Of a DNA stretch of 64,000 nucleotides, positions 32,689-40,810 are shown one piece after another. The position numbers were made by a program, and so were the translations under genes. Each line of letters begins with the position of its first letter. Position 1 is the stretch's first letter. Below the pieces are notes generated by a model. It was not told the DNA's origin. It saw only the letters and a program-made list of their open reading frames with translations, and did no database searches. Source of the stretch: Paenibacillus auburnensis (GTDB lineage Bacteria > Bacillota > Bacilli > Paenibacillales > Paenibacillaceae); NCBI RefSeq assembly GCF_927798115.1, contig NZ_CAKMMG010000008.1:124001-188000 (forward strand), in the 5' to 3' direction.

Positions 32689-34252
32689 CCGCTTCACCTC
32701 CCTGCTGAAGAATCTGGTCTGCATAGGCTCCCGGAGTGGAAGCGGGAAGTCTGGAGCTGTCCTGAATGTGCAGAAAGCTGGGACGGCGGCGCATCCACCA
32801 TAAAGGCACCCTCACGAGCGTGTCCTTCCAGTCGCGCCATTTACCGGGAATAAACGGGGACATATAAGGCACACCGAAGGATTCCAGAAACAACAGATGG
32901 TTGATGATCAGGATCGTGCCGATCATGCCCCCGTACATGCCGAACATCCCGGCCAGAATAATCAGCGGAAACCTCAGCATCCGCAGCGCTATCGCGGCGT
33001 TGTAGGCCGGAGTAGCGAAGGACCCGATAGTTGTGAGTGCAACAATGACGACAGTGATCGGACTGGCCAGCCCGGCAGCTACTGCAGCTTGGCCGATGAC
33101 GAGTACACCCACTATGGACAAGGCTCCACCGATCATCTGCGGCAGGCGGATGGTCGCTTCCCGCAGCACCTCCATCGACACCTCCATAATCAGCACCTCA
33201 ATCACCGCGGGGAAGGGAACGCCTGCCCGGCCCCCTGAGATTGCGACGGCGAAATCGGTGGGCATCAGCTCCGGATTGAAGGAAATCACGGAGACATATA
33301 TGGCAGGGAAGAACAGCGAGAACGATAATGCGACCAGCCGGATCAGCCGGATCAGGCTGCCCATAATAAACCGCTCGGTGTAGTCATCGACGGTCTGGAA
33401 AAACTGGTTGAACAGGGCGGGGACCACAAGGGCAAACGGTGAGCCGTCAACAAGTATCGCCACCCGCCCTTCAAGAAGCGCAGCCACCGTTTTGTCTGGC
33501 CGCTCCGTACTCTGTACCTGAGGGAAGGGGGAGAGGGGCTGATCTTCAATAAACTGCTCGATATATCCGGCATCAATAATACTGTCTGTATCAATAATTG
33601 AGATTCTGTGCATAGCTTCGGCTACAAGCTGCGGATCGGCTACGCTGTCTAAGTAGCATAGGGCCACCCGTGACTGGGTCCGGGTTCCGAGCGGGCTGAT
33701 CTCGATGCGGAAATCCGTACTTTGCAGCCGGTAGCGCAGAAGTGCGAGGTTGTTTTCCAGCTTTTCCACATAGCCTTCCCGCGGTCCGCGGATCACCTGC
33801 TCCGTTTGCGGCTGTTCTACACCGCGCATGTCAATCTGCCGCATATCAAGCAGGAGAGCCTCATTCACTCCCTCAATCAGCAGGACCAGCTCACCCTTAA
33901 CGATGGCGGGCGGCAGGAAAGAGATTAACTGTTCCGTAGTTCCCTGTGTTACTTGAACGGCCGTATTCCAGATATAATGAACCATATCCGCAAGGTTGTC
34001 CGTAAAGCCGGGATGCCCGGAAGGCCGGGCCATCAGCGGCTTCAGGATATGCTCCTGAATTTGCTCCTGGCTGACCATCGAGGAGAAGAAGACCATCGAG
34101 GCCTGGTATTTTCCGAATAGCAGAAAATCACGGACCACCAGGTCGCCGCTTTGACCCAGTAGGTTCAGCAAAGACTTCAGATTGCCTGTCAGGCTATGGC
34201 TTAGGCTGTCAGTGCCGGGAGCGGAAGGGGGGCAGGACTGCTGCTTTTGCAC
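32636..34252 (-). CDS. GerA family spore germination protein
   Basis: The A-subunit of the germinant receptor. A large N-terminal cytoplasmic domain (~1-260) is followed by several membrane segments and a short C-terminal tail. Typical signatures are DLVVRDFLLFGKYQASMVFF, SIIDAGYIEQFIEDQPLSPFPQVQSTERPDK (in parts), LLEGRVAILVDGSPFALVVPALF and the membrane block FPAVIEVLIMEVSMEVLREA. The frame extends upstream of the GTG at 34252. A perfect AAGGAGG at 34294-34300 lies eight bases before an in-frame CTG at 34285, which may be the true start. The three ger genes plus the 61-residue protein form one operon. Confidence 0.93.
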   Translation of the reverse strand: MQKQQSCPPSAPGTDSLSHSLTGNLKSLLNLLGQSGDLVVRDFLLFGKYQASMVFFSSMVSQEQIQEHILKPLMARPSGHPGFTDNLADMVHYIWNTAVQVTQGTTEQLISFLPPAIVKGELVLLIEGVNEALLLDMRQIDMRGVEQPQTEQVIRGPREGYVEKLENNLALLRYRLQSTDFRIEISPLGTRTQSRVALCYLDSVADPQLVAEAMHRISIIDTDSIIDAGYIEQFIEDQPLSPFPQVQSTERPDKTVAALLEGRVAILVDGSPFALVVPALFNQFFQTVDDYTERFIMGSLIRLIRLVALSFSLFFPAIYVSVISFNPELMPTDFAVAISGGRAGVPFPAVIEVLIMEVSMEVLREATIRLPQMIGGALSIVGVLVIGQAAVAAGLASPITVVIVALTTIGSFATPAYNAAIALRMLRFPLIILAGMFGMYGGMIGTILIINHLLFLESFGVPYMSPFIPGKWRDWKDTLVRVPLWWMRRRPSFLHIQDSSRLPASTPGAYADQILQQGGEADEHSKADHNAASGSRDQ

Positions 34253-34456
34253 ATATGAAGCATACTTTTCTTTCCAAGCTTCCAGATCGGCCGCCTCCTT
34301 AGACTGACAGTTTAGAAGATCACTATAAAGTGTTGCTTGGAACGGCTTTTTTTATGTAAATAGAATATGGAACCCGCAAAGAGAATAAGCTCATTTCTCC
34401 TTCCCGCGGTTGCTCAATACCCGGTTGCCCGGTAAACTAAAGAAAGAAACATGTGT

Positions 34457-34525
34457 ATGCTTCCGAAGCTAGTTTTGTTGCGAAGCGTTTCCTTTAGAAG
34501 CATATGTCAACAAAACTTTTAGGAG
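34457..34525 (+). repeat. CAAAACT cis-element upstream of recQ
   Basis: TATGCTTCCGAAGCTAGTTTTGTTG... : TATGCTTC (34457-34464) and the AGTTTTGTTG arm (34471-34480) are followed by GAAGCATA (34497-34504) and the CAACAAAACT arm (34508-34517). The 10-base arms are perfectly complementary with 27 bases between them, and TATGCTTC is perfectly complementary to GAAGCATA. The two pairings interleave, so they form a pseudoknot or exclude each other. TTTAGGAG follows at once. Confidence 0.75.
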
Positions 34526-34536
34526 TTATGATAGAG

Positions 34537-36372
34537 ATGAAGATGCAAGCACCTACTATGGAACAGGCGCAGGCTGAACTGCAAAAATATTACGGTTATC
34601 CCGATTTCCGGGATGGCCAGAAAAAAATCGTGCAGCATTTGCTGGAAGGCGGCGATACACTGGGTATCATGCCGACCGGCGGAGGCAAATCGATCTGCTA
34701 TCAGGTTCCGGCGCTGTTGATGCCGGGGCTGACGCTGGTCATTTCACCACTGATTTCACTGATGAAGGATCAGGTGGACGCCCTTACAACAGCTGGGATC
34801 CCGGCTGCCTATATCAATAGCACCCTGAGCGGCAAAGAAGTGAATGAACGGATCCGCGCCGCGCGCCGGGGCGAGCTGAAGCTGCTGTATGTTGCGCCGG
34901 AGCGGCTGGAGCTGGACTGGTTCCGCCTGGAGATGGCAGGCTTGTCCATTTCCTGCGTCGCTGTGGATGAAGCGCACTGCGTCTCGCAGTGGGGGCATGA
35001 TTTCCGTACCAGCTATCTTGCGGTATCGCCGTTTGTAGAGGAGCTGCCGCAGCGTCCGATTCTCGCCGCCTTTACGGCAACGGCAACGCCTGAGGTCATG
35101 GAGGATATGGTCCGGCTGCTGCGTCTGCGCCAGCCGGGAGTGTTCATGACGGGCCTTGGCCGGGACAATCTGGCGATGTCGGTGCTGCGCGGAGAGAACA
35201 AACGCGAGTTTGTACTCGATTATACTGCCAGCCACTCCCACCAGCCGGGGATTGTATATGCTGCAACCCGCAAGGAGGTCGACGACCTGTACCAGAGGCT
35301 GCAGGCCTCGGGAATCGCCGCCGGACGCTATCATGCCGGAATGAGCGACCAAGAGCGGGCGGACAGCCAGGAGAAGTTCCTTTATGATGATATCCGGGTC
35401 ATGGTTGCGACCAATGCCTTCGGGATGGGGATCGACAAATCCAACGTGCGTTATGTCATCCACTACAATATGCCAAAGAATATGGAGGCATATGTCCAGG
35501 AGGCCGGACGTGCCGGCCGGGACGGGGAGCCGAGTGAATGTATCCTGCTGTTCAGCGCACAGGACATTATGACACAAAAGTTCCTGATTGAGCAGAATCC
35601 GCAGGACCCTGAACGCAAAGCCAATGAATACCGCAAGCTTCAGCAGATGATTGATTACTGCTACACCACCCGCTGTCTGCGCAGTGCGCAGCTGGAGTAT
35701 TTCGGTGAGGACCACGGGGACAAGCCCTGCGGCATTTGCAGCTCCTGCACGGATGAGCGTGAACTGGTGGATATGACCGTGGATGCGCAGAAGATTTTCT
35801 CCTGCATCCACCGGATGCGCGAACGGTACGGCGTGGCGCTGGTTGCTTCCGTGCTGAAGGGTTCACGTAACCAGAAGGTCCTGCAGTACGGCTTCGAGAA
35901 GCTGCCGACTCATGGTGCGATGTCCAGCAGGACGGAGAAAGAGATTACCGAGAGCATCAATGTGCTGATCTCGGAAGGTTATCTGGCGCTGTCGGAAGGC
36001 CAATATCCGGTCGTGCGGCTGCAGCCGCTGGCGGCCGAGGTGCTTCGCGGCCAGCGTGAGGTGATGCAGAGGGTGGCCCGTCCGCTGCTTACCGGAGGTG
36101 CCGGCTCAGGACGGAGCCGCAGCCGGAACTACGATCTTTCGCCGTCTGCGGTCAACGAGACGGTGTTTGAGCAGCTGCGCCTGATCCGCCGCGAGCTGGC
36201 GGGGCGCGAGCATGTGCCGTCCTATATTATTTTTAATGACGCAACCCTGCGTGAGATGAGCGTGGTTTGTCCGCAGACCGAAGCGGAAATGCTGAGGGTT
36301 AAGGGTGTCGGTGAAGTGAAATACCGGAAATACGGCAAGCCGTTTCTGGAGTTTTTTCAAAATGAAATGTAA
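34537..36372 (+). CDS. recQ: ATP-dependent DNA helicase RecQ
   Basis: A 3'-5' DNA helicase for recombination and replication-fork repair, 611 residues from this start. Motif I is GIMPTGGGKSICYQ, motif II DEAHCVSQWGHDFR, motif III FTATATP, and motif VI QEAGRAGRDGEPSECIL. The zinc-binding RQC region has CYTTRCLRS and CGICSSC. A winged helix and a C-terminal HRDC domain follow (~530-608). AGGAG at 34521-34525 is 11 bases before this ATG. Upstream in-frame ATGs at 34504 and 34528 are inside or too close to the binding site and repeated element. Confidence 0.95.
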   Translation: MKMQAPTMEQAQAELQKYYGYPDFRDGQKKIVQHLLEGGDTLGIMPTGGGKSICYQVPALLMPGLTLVISPLISLMKDQVDALTTAGIPAAYINSTLSGKEVNERIRAARRGELKLLYVAPERLELDWFRLEMAGLSISCVAVDEAHCVSQWGHDFRTSYLAVSPFVEELPQRPILAAFTATATPEVMEDMVRLLRLRQPGVFMTGLGRDNLAMSVLRGENKREFVLDYTASHSHQPGIVYAATRKEVDDLYQRLQASGIAAGRYHAGMSDQERADSQEKFLYDDIRVMVATNAFGMGIDKSNVRYVIHYNMPKNMEAYVQEAGRAGRDGEPSECILLFSAQDIMTQKFLIEQNPQDPERKANEYRKLQQMIDYCYTTRCLRSAQLEYFGEDHGDKPCGICSSCTDERELVDMTVDAQKIFSCIHRMRERYGVALVASVLKGSRNQKVLQYGFEKLPTHGAMSSRTEKEITESINVLISEGYLALSEGQYPVVRLQPLAAEVLRGQREVMQRVARPLLTGGAGSGRSRSRNYDLSPSAVNETVFEQLRLIRRELAGREHVPSYIIFNDATLREMSVVCPQTEAEMLRVKGVGEVKYRKYGKPFLEFFQNEM

Positions 36373-36387
36373 AGAAGGTAATAAGGC

Positions 36388-38283
36388 ATGAGAATCGTCC
36401 TGGCTACATTAAATGCCAAGTATATCCATACCTCACTCGCAATCCGCCTGCTTAAGGCATACAGTGAGCATGAGTTTCCGGATATTCTGATGGCAGAATA
36501 CACTATCAAAGATCCCGTGATGAATATCGTGTCTGACCTCTTTCAGAAGAAGCCGGATGTCATCGGCTTTTCCTGTTATATATGGAACATCGAGGAGACG
36601 ATCAAGCTGGTCGGTATCCTCAAGCAGGTGCTGCCCGAGGTGGCGATTGTACTAGGGGGGCCGGAGGTTTCGTACGAACCGCTCTATTGGATGAAGCGTG
36701 AGGCAGGTGTGGATTTTGTCGTGAATGGGGACGGGGAGGAGACCTTCCACCATCTGCTGCAGGAGCTGCGGGATGACCGCAAGTTCCATTTTGTCTACGG
36801 GGCTGCCTATCGCAAAGGCGAGGAGCTGATTGTCAATCCGCCGCGTCCCAAGAGCGACCTTAACACCCTGCCTACACCGCACCGGTTTGCAGAGGATCTG
36901 CCGGATCTCAGCAAGCGGATCGTCTATTTTGAGACCAGCCGGGGCTGTCCGTTCAATTGCCAGTTCTGTCTGTCTAGCATCGAGGTAGGCGTGCGTTACT
37001 ACGATATTGAACGGGTGAAGTCCGATCTGCTCTATCTGATCAATAACGGGGCGAAGGTCATTAAGTTCCTGGACCGCACCTTCAACATCAACCGCAGCTA
37101 TGCGATGGAGATGTTCCAGTTTCTGATCGACAACCATAAGGGCTGTGTGTTCCAGTTCGAGATTACGGCGGACATCATGCGTCCTGAAGTGCTGGATTTT
37201 CTCGCCGAGAATGCACCTCCGGGCATCTTCCGGTTCGAGATTGGTGTACAGTCAACCAATGACGAGACCAATGAGCTGGTCAAACGCCGCCAGAATTTCG
37301 CAAAGCTGTCCCGTACAGTGATGAAAATCAAAGCCAGCGGCAACATCGACCAGCATCTCGATCTTATTGCCGGACTGCCGCAGGAGGATTACGCCACCTT
37401 CCGCAAAACCTTCAACGATGTATTCGCTATGGAGCCGGAGGAGCTGCAGCTCGGTTTCCTCAAAATGCTGCGTGGAACAGGCCTGCGCGCCCAGGCGGCC
37501 AAATACGACTACACGTATATGGAGCATGCGCCTTATGAGATTCTCAGCAGCCATGTCATGCCTTTCTCCGATATTATCCGGCTGAAGCGGCTGGAGGATG
37601 TGCTGGAGAAATACTGGAATAGCCACCGGCTTGATCATACTGTGAAATATCTGATCCGCCATGTGTTCCAGTCACCGTTTGATTTCTTCCAGGCGTTTGG
37701 CGATTATTGGGAGGAGCGGGGCTGGCAAAAAATCGGCCACCAGCTGGAGGATCTGTTTACACGGCTGCATGCGTTCCTGACCGACAGCGGTACACCTTCT
37801 ATGGATATCATTACCGGGCTGATGAAGCTGGATTATTTCCTGGGACACAAGTACAAGCCGCGCAAAATCTGGTGGGACCATGCACTGGACAAAGCGGACT
37901 GGGCGCGTCATATGAAGGAGATAGCTGCTCATCCGGAGCGGGTATCCTTAGCATTGGCCGAAGCGGGGTTCAACGAGCGGGAGCTGCAGAAGTTCACAGT
38001 GCTGGAAGTGCTGCCGTTCCATCTGGGAACGGTACTCGATTCGATCAGCGGATTGCGTGCGGATGCGGTTGAATCGGTTGAAGCCATTGAGGCCGGTGCT
38101 GGTGCGGTTGCTCCCGAGCTTAAGGCCGGATCCGCTGTGGAAGCAGTTGCTGCAGCAGGCAGTGGAGCATCTGCAGCCGTGGCTGAGGCCCTCCCGGAAG
38201 CAGGAGGAAGCACTCTGCTCATCGTGCTGTACCAGCAGGATGAGAGCCAGCGCGCGCAGTATTACACCCTGCCGTTAAATTAA
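36388..38283 (+). CDS. B12-binding domain/radical SAM protein (DUF4080 type)
   Basis: A 631-residue protein. The N-terminal cobalamin-binding-like Rossmann domain (~1-140) starts RIVLATLNAKYIHTSLAIRLL, with GGPEVSYEP. The radical SAM core (~170-400) has CPFNCQFC in the CxxxCxxC pattern. A C-terminal DUF4080-like region (~430-560) follows. The reaction is unknown. A low-complexity Ala/Glu/Gly stretch (~560-605) is inserted before the terminal LIVLYQQDESQRAQYYTLPLN. It follows recQ by 15 bases and is probably co-transcribed with it. Confidence 0.88.
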   Translation: MRIVLATLNAKYIHTSLAIRLLKAYSEHEFPDILMAEYTIKDPVMNIVSDLFQKKPDVIGFSCYIWNIEETIKLVGILKQVLPEVAIVLGGPEVSYEPLYWMKREAGVDFVVNGDGEETFHHLLQELRDDRKFHFVYGAAYRKGEELIVNPPRPKSDLNTLPTPHRFAEDLPDLSKRIVYFETSRGCPFNCQFCLSSIEVGVRYYDIERVKSDLLYLINNGAKVIKFLDRTFNINRSYAMEMFQFLIDNHKGCVFQFEITADIMRPEVLDFLAENAPPGIFRFEIGVQSTNDETNELVKRRQNFAKLSRTVMKIKASGNIDQHLDLIAGLPQEDYATFRKTFNDVFAMEPEELQLGFLKMLRGTGLRAQAAKYDYTYMEHAPYEILSSHVMPFSDIIRLKRLEDVLEKYWNSHRLDHTVKYLIRHVFQSPFDFFQAFGDYWEERGWQKIGHQLEDLFTRLHAFLTDSGTPSMDIITGLMKLDYFLGHKYKPRKIWWDHALDKADWARHMKEIAAHPERVSLALAEAGFNERELQKFTVLEVLPFHLGTVLDSISGLRADAVESVEAIEAGAGAVAPELKAGSAVEAVAAAGSGASAAVAEALPEAGGSTLLIVLYQQDESQRAQYYTLPLN

Positions 38284-38410
38284 TAATCAGTGGCACTCAG
38301 CACTGCTGAATCGGAGGTAGGTGAATCTGATCCGGTTGACCGTTTGCCCGGTGAAATTTTTAATCCCTGCCCATTTCAGCACGATGAGCTGCATAGATAA
38401 CGACTGTTTT

Positions 38411-38630
38411 GCGGGATGGAGACATAATAATGGGAATTCCTCCATTTAAATTTCTCTTGGCGGGACGAAGATGAAGCTGAGTTGGAATTTCTCCCGTTAA
38501 TTTTCCCCTTATGGCTCAAAATCAGCGTTTTAGGGGGAATTAGCTGGAGGTTTTCCAACTAATGTGCGATCTCATGCGAAAACGGAAGTTTTAAGTGGAG
38601 ATTTTCCCACTAGGACATCCCTCATATACG
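38411..38630. repeat. Palindromic intergenic element, family 3
   Basis: A ~215-base imperfect inverted repeat with ~100-base arms (about 38411-38513 and 38530-38628). Four related units of about 20 bases have the core GGAGnnnTTCC. The first two (around 38430-38449 and 38479-38500) face one way and the last two (38542-38563 and 38592-38613) the other. Neighbouring units lie ~51 bases apart within each arm. A TTTTCCCC/GGGGGAA stem closes the centre. The upper part of the region (38284-38410) has no other clear feature. Confidence 0.72.
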
Positions 38631-38671
38631 CTTTAAATATATAATTGCAAGAAGCAAGGAGAGGTGCGGCG

Positions 38672-39763
38672 GTGGGAGAGGCCGGGCAGATTTCACTGGT
38701 TTTGTATGAAGAGAACTTCAAGGAGCAGCTTATGGCGTTTCAGCTTCCCACGGAGCAGGCGGAATTTACCGCATTGCCGTCAGAGACATTGGACGCTGCG
38801 TTAAGTGATCCGGACAAGCTTGCAGTAGTCATTGCAGAGGATGGTCAAGCCGCGGGATTTTTTATCCTGCATACGGGTAATCATATCGCCGAGTTCTACA
38901 AGGATTACCAGGGGGCAGTACTGGTACGGGCTTTCCTGGTGGATTATGCCAGACAGGGCCGGGGGATCGCCAAGGCTGCCATGGCTTTGCTGCCAGCCTT
39001 TGTCCGCACTCATCTTCCGGCAGTACAGGAAATCGTGCTTACCGTCAACGAGCGGAATCTTCCTGCGGGTCATCTCTACCTCGGCGCCGGATTTCGTGAC
39101 CACGGGCTGCGCCGGACCGGGAGTAAAGGGCCGCAGAAGGTTCTGCAGTATGAGCTTAGCCTGCCGCAAGACAACCCGGATGAGGAAACTGTGCTCCGCG
39201 AGCGCCTGACCGGGATTTTCTCCCGGAGCGTGCTGCTGATGGAAGTGTTCCACAAGGCCCGGTTACTGGAGCCGTTTCCTTATTATATCGGAGCAGGCTG
39301 TCTGGTGCAGACCGTATGGAATGAGCTTACCGGCCGGGATCCGGATTACGGCATCGGGGATATCGATCTTATCTATTTTGATCCGGATGATCTGAGCTTT
39401 GCAGCAGAGGATCATCTTATTGCTAAGGGCCGGGAGTGCTTTTCGGGGATTGCTATACCGGTGGATATTAAGAATCAGGCCCGCGTCCATCTCTGGTATG
39501 AGGATAAGTTCGGAGTCAGGCTTCAGCCTTATTCCAGTCTGGAGGCTGCCATCGACAGCTGGCCGACAACGGTGACTGCGCTTGGGGCCAGGCTGGACGG
39601 GAACGGAGAGTGGCATATCTACGCCCCGTTCGGCCTGAAGGATTTGTTCAATCTGATCTTAAGACCGAATAAGGTGCTGATCAGTGAACAGATTTACCGG
39701 AGCAAGACAATGAAATGGCAAAAGAAATGGCCGGAGCTGCAGATCATGCCTTGGGAAGACTAG
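38672..39763 (+). CDS. GNAT acetyltransferase fused to a nucleotidyltransferase (YitR-like) domain
   Basis: A 363-residue two-domain protein. The N-terminal GNAT domain (~1-155) has VDYARQGRGIAKAAM, the acetyl-CoA loop, and NERNLPAGHLYLGAGFRDHG. The C-terminal domain resembles the PF06042/YitR-type nucleotidyltransferase-like family (~185-360): YYIGAGCLVQTVWNELTG, GIGDIDLIYFDPDDLS (the DxD pair) and WPTTVTALGARLDGNGEW. I start at GTG 38672 because AAGGAGAGG is eight bases upstream. A TTG at 38645 is less likely. The substrates of either domain are unknown. Confidence 0.85.
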   Translation: MGEAGQISLVLYEENFKEQLMAFQLPTEQAEFTALPSETLDAALSDPDKLAVVIAEDGQAAGFFILHTGNHIAEFYKDYQGAVLVRAFLVDYARQGRGIAKAAMALLPAFVRTHLPAVQEIVLTVNERNLPAGHLYLGAGFRDHGLRRTGSKGPQKVLQYELSLPQDNPDEETVLRERLTGIFSRSVLLMEVFHKARLLEPFPYYIGAGCLVQTVWNELTGRDPDYGIGDIDLIYFDPDDLSFAAEDHLIAKGRECFSGIAIPVDIKNQARVHLWYEDKFGVRLQPYSSLEAAIDSWPTTVTALGARLDGNGEWHIYAPFGLKDLFNLILRPNKVLISEQIYRSKTMKWQKKWPELQIMPWED

Positions 39764-39774
39764 CTCCCTGCCTG

Positions 39775-40632
39775 CTACTTCCGGGCAATCGCCAGCATAT
39801 GCGGACTCATTCCCAGTAAGCTCTCTTGTTCTTCAACAAGGGAGCTTATTTGCATGAGCGCTTCCCGGCTGCCGGGGTCATTCCACTTTTCACTGAATGC
39901 CGGCACAATCCAGACTGGTCCTTCGACAGCAGCAGTAGACAGATGGGTGAGGCCGGCATCGGTCAACTCGCCTTTTAATTCCGAGGGCAGATGAAAGAAA
40001 GCCCTTGAGATGAAATGCGGATATTCCTCAGGACGGATATGCTGTCCTTCGGTAAGTTCCCGTCTGATCATCCCGAAGAATACCGAATCATCGATGAACT
40101 CATTCTTTGCGCCAAAAACGGACAGCCCCCATAACGTGGAGCTGAATCTTGAGATCCCCGCAGCAATCAGGATTCCGCCCGGTTTGAGCACTCTTGCAGC
40201 TTCGCGGATCGCGGCAATCCGCTCCTCCCTGGCCGTCAGATGATAGAGCGGTCCCATGAGCAGCACAAGGTCGGCGCTCTCATCCGGCCGAAGCAGCTGA
40301 CGGGCATCCGCAACCTCGATGCTGTGGAGTGGGAAGGTATTCTCCTCTTGTTGCAGATTTCTGGCGTATTCTATAGCAGAGGGAGACAGCTCCAGCAGAT
40401 GGACCTCATGACCCAGCTCTGCCAGCCACCGGGAGTAGACACCGGTGCCGCCCCCGACATCATAGATTACCTGTTTGTTCCCGCTAAGGTATCTGGAGAT
40501 GATGACTTTGCTGCGTTCCCATTCGATGACACCTATACCCCGCGTGAGGCGGTCCTTTTCGGTTCCGGCATTGTAATATTCGAGGATTTGTTCGAGATCC
40601 TGTTCCGTACCCCTGTTCCCTGAGTAACTCAT
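39775..40632 (-). CDS. Class I SAM-dependent methyltransferase
   Basis: A 285-residue methyltransferase. Motif I is VIYDVGGGTGVYSRWLAELGH, the acidic motif II end is LLELSPSAI, and motif III ADLVLLMGPLYHL is followed by LKPGGILIAAG. It belongs to the broad UbiE/Methyltransf_11-like group, with an added C-terminal helical part (~170-285) ending GMSPHMLAIARK. The substrate is unknown. AAGGAGG is nine bases before the ATG at 40632. A GTG six bases earlier is too close to the binding site. Confidence 0.9.
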   Translation of the reverse strand: MSYSGNRGTEQDLEQILEYYNAGTEKDRLTRGIGVIEWERSKVIISRYLSGNKQVIYDVGGGTGVYSRWLAELGHEVHLLELSPSAIEYARNLQQEENTFPLHSIEVADARQLLRPDESADLVLLMGPLYHLTAREERIAAIREAARVLKPGGILIAAGISRFSSTLWGLSVFGAKNEFIDDSVFFGMIRRELTEGQHIRPEEYPHFISRAFFHLPSELKGELTDAGLTHLSTAAVEGPVWIVPAFSEKWNDPGSREALMQISSLVEEQESLLGMSPHMLAIARK

Positions 40633-40740
40633 TTCCACATTCCTCCTTATGCTGGATGGATTGTACAGCCGGGCTGAGCAGATGTCTATAACATTTCTCA
40701 GGCATACCGCCTCGGATGAAGCTTTGCTATGCTCAGCCCA

Positions 40741-40784
40741 AAAAGACAGGACATCCCGTGAATAGCGGATGCCCTGTCTTTTGT
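40741..40784 (-). terminator. Terminator downstream of the lysophospholipase-like gene
   Basis: Stem AAGACAGGGCATCC / GGATGTCCTGTCTT (minus-strand reading) followed by TTTTTGGG. Confidence 0.85.
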
Positions 40785-40810
40785 AAATAATCTATAGGTT
40801 TGAGTTGTCT

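Noticed and set aside
34756..35811. A 351-residue minus-strand frame opposite recQ
   Set aside because: It has no recognisable domain and is completely antisense to conserved helicase motifs.
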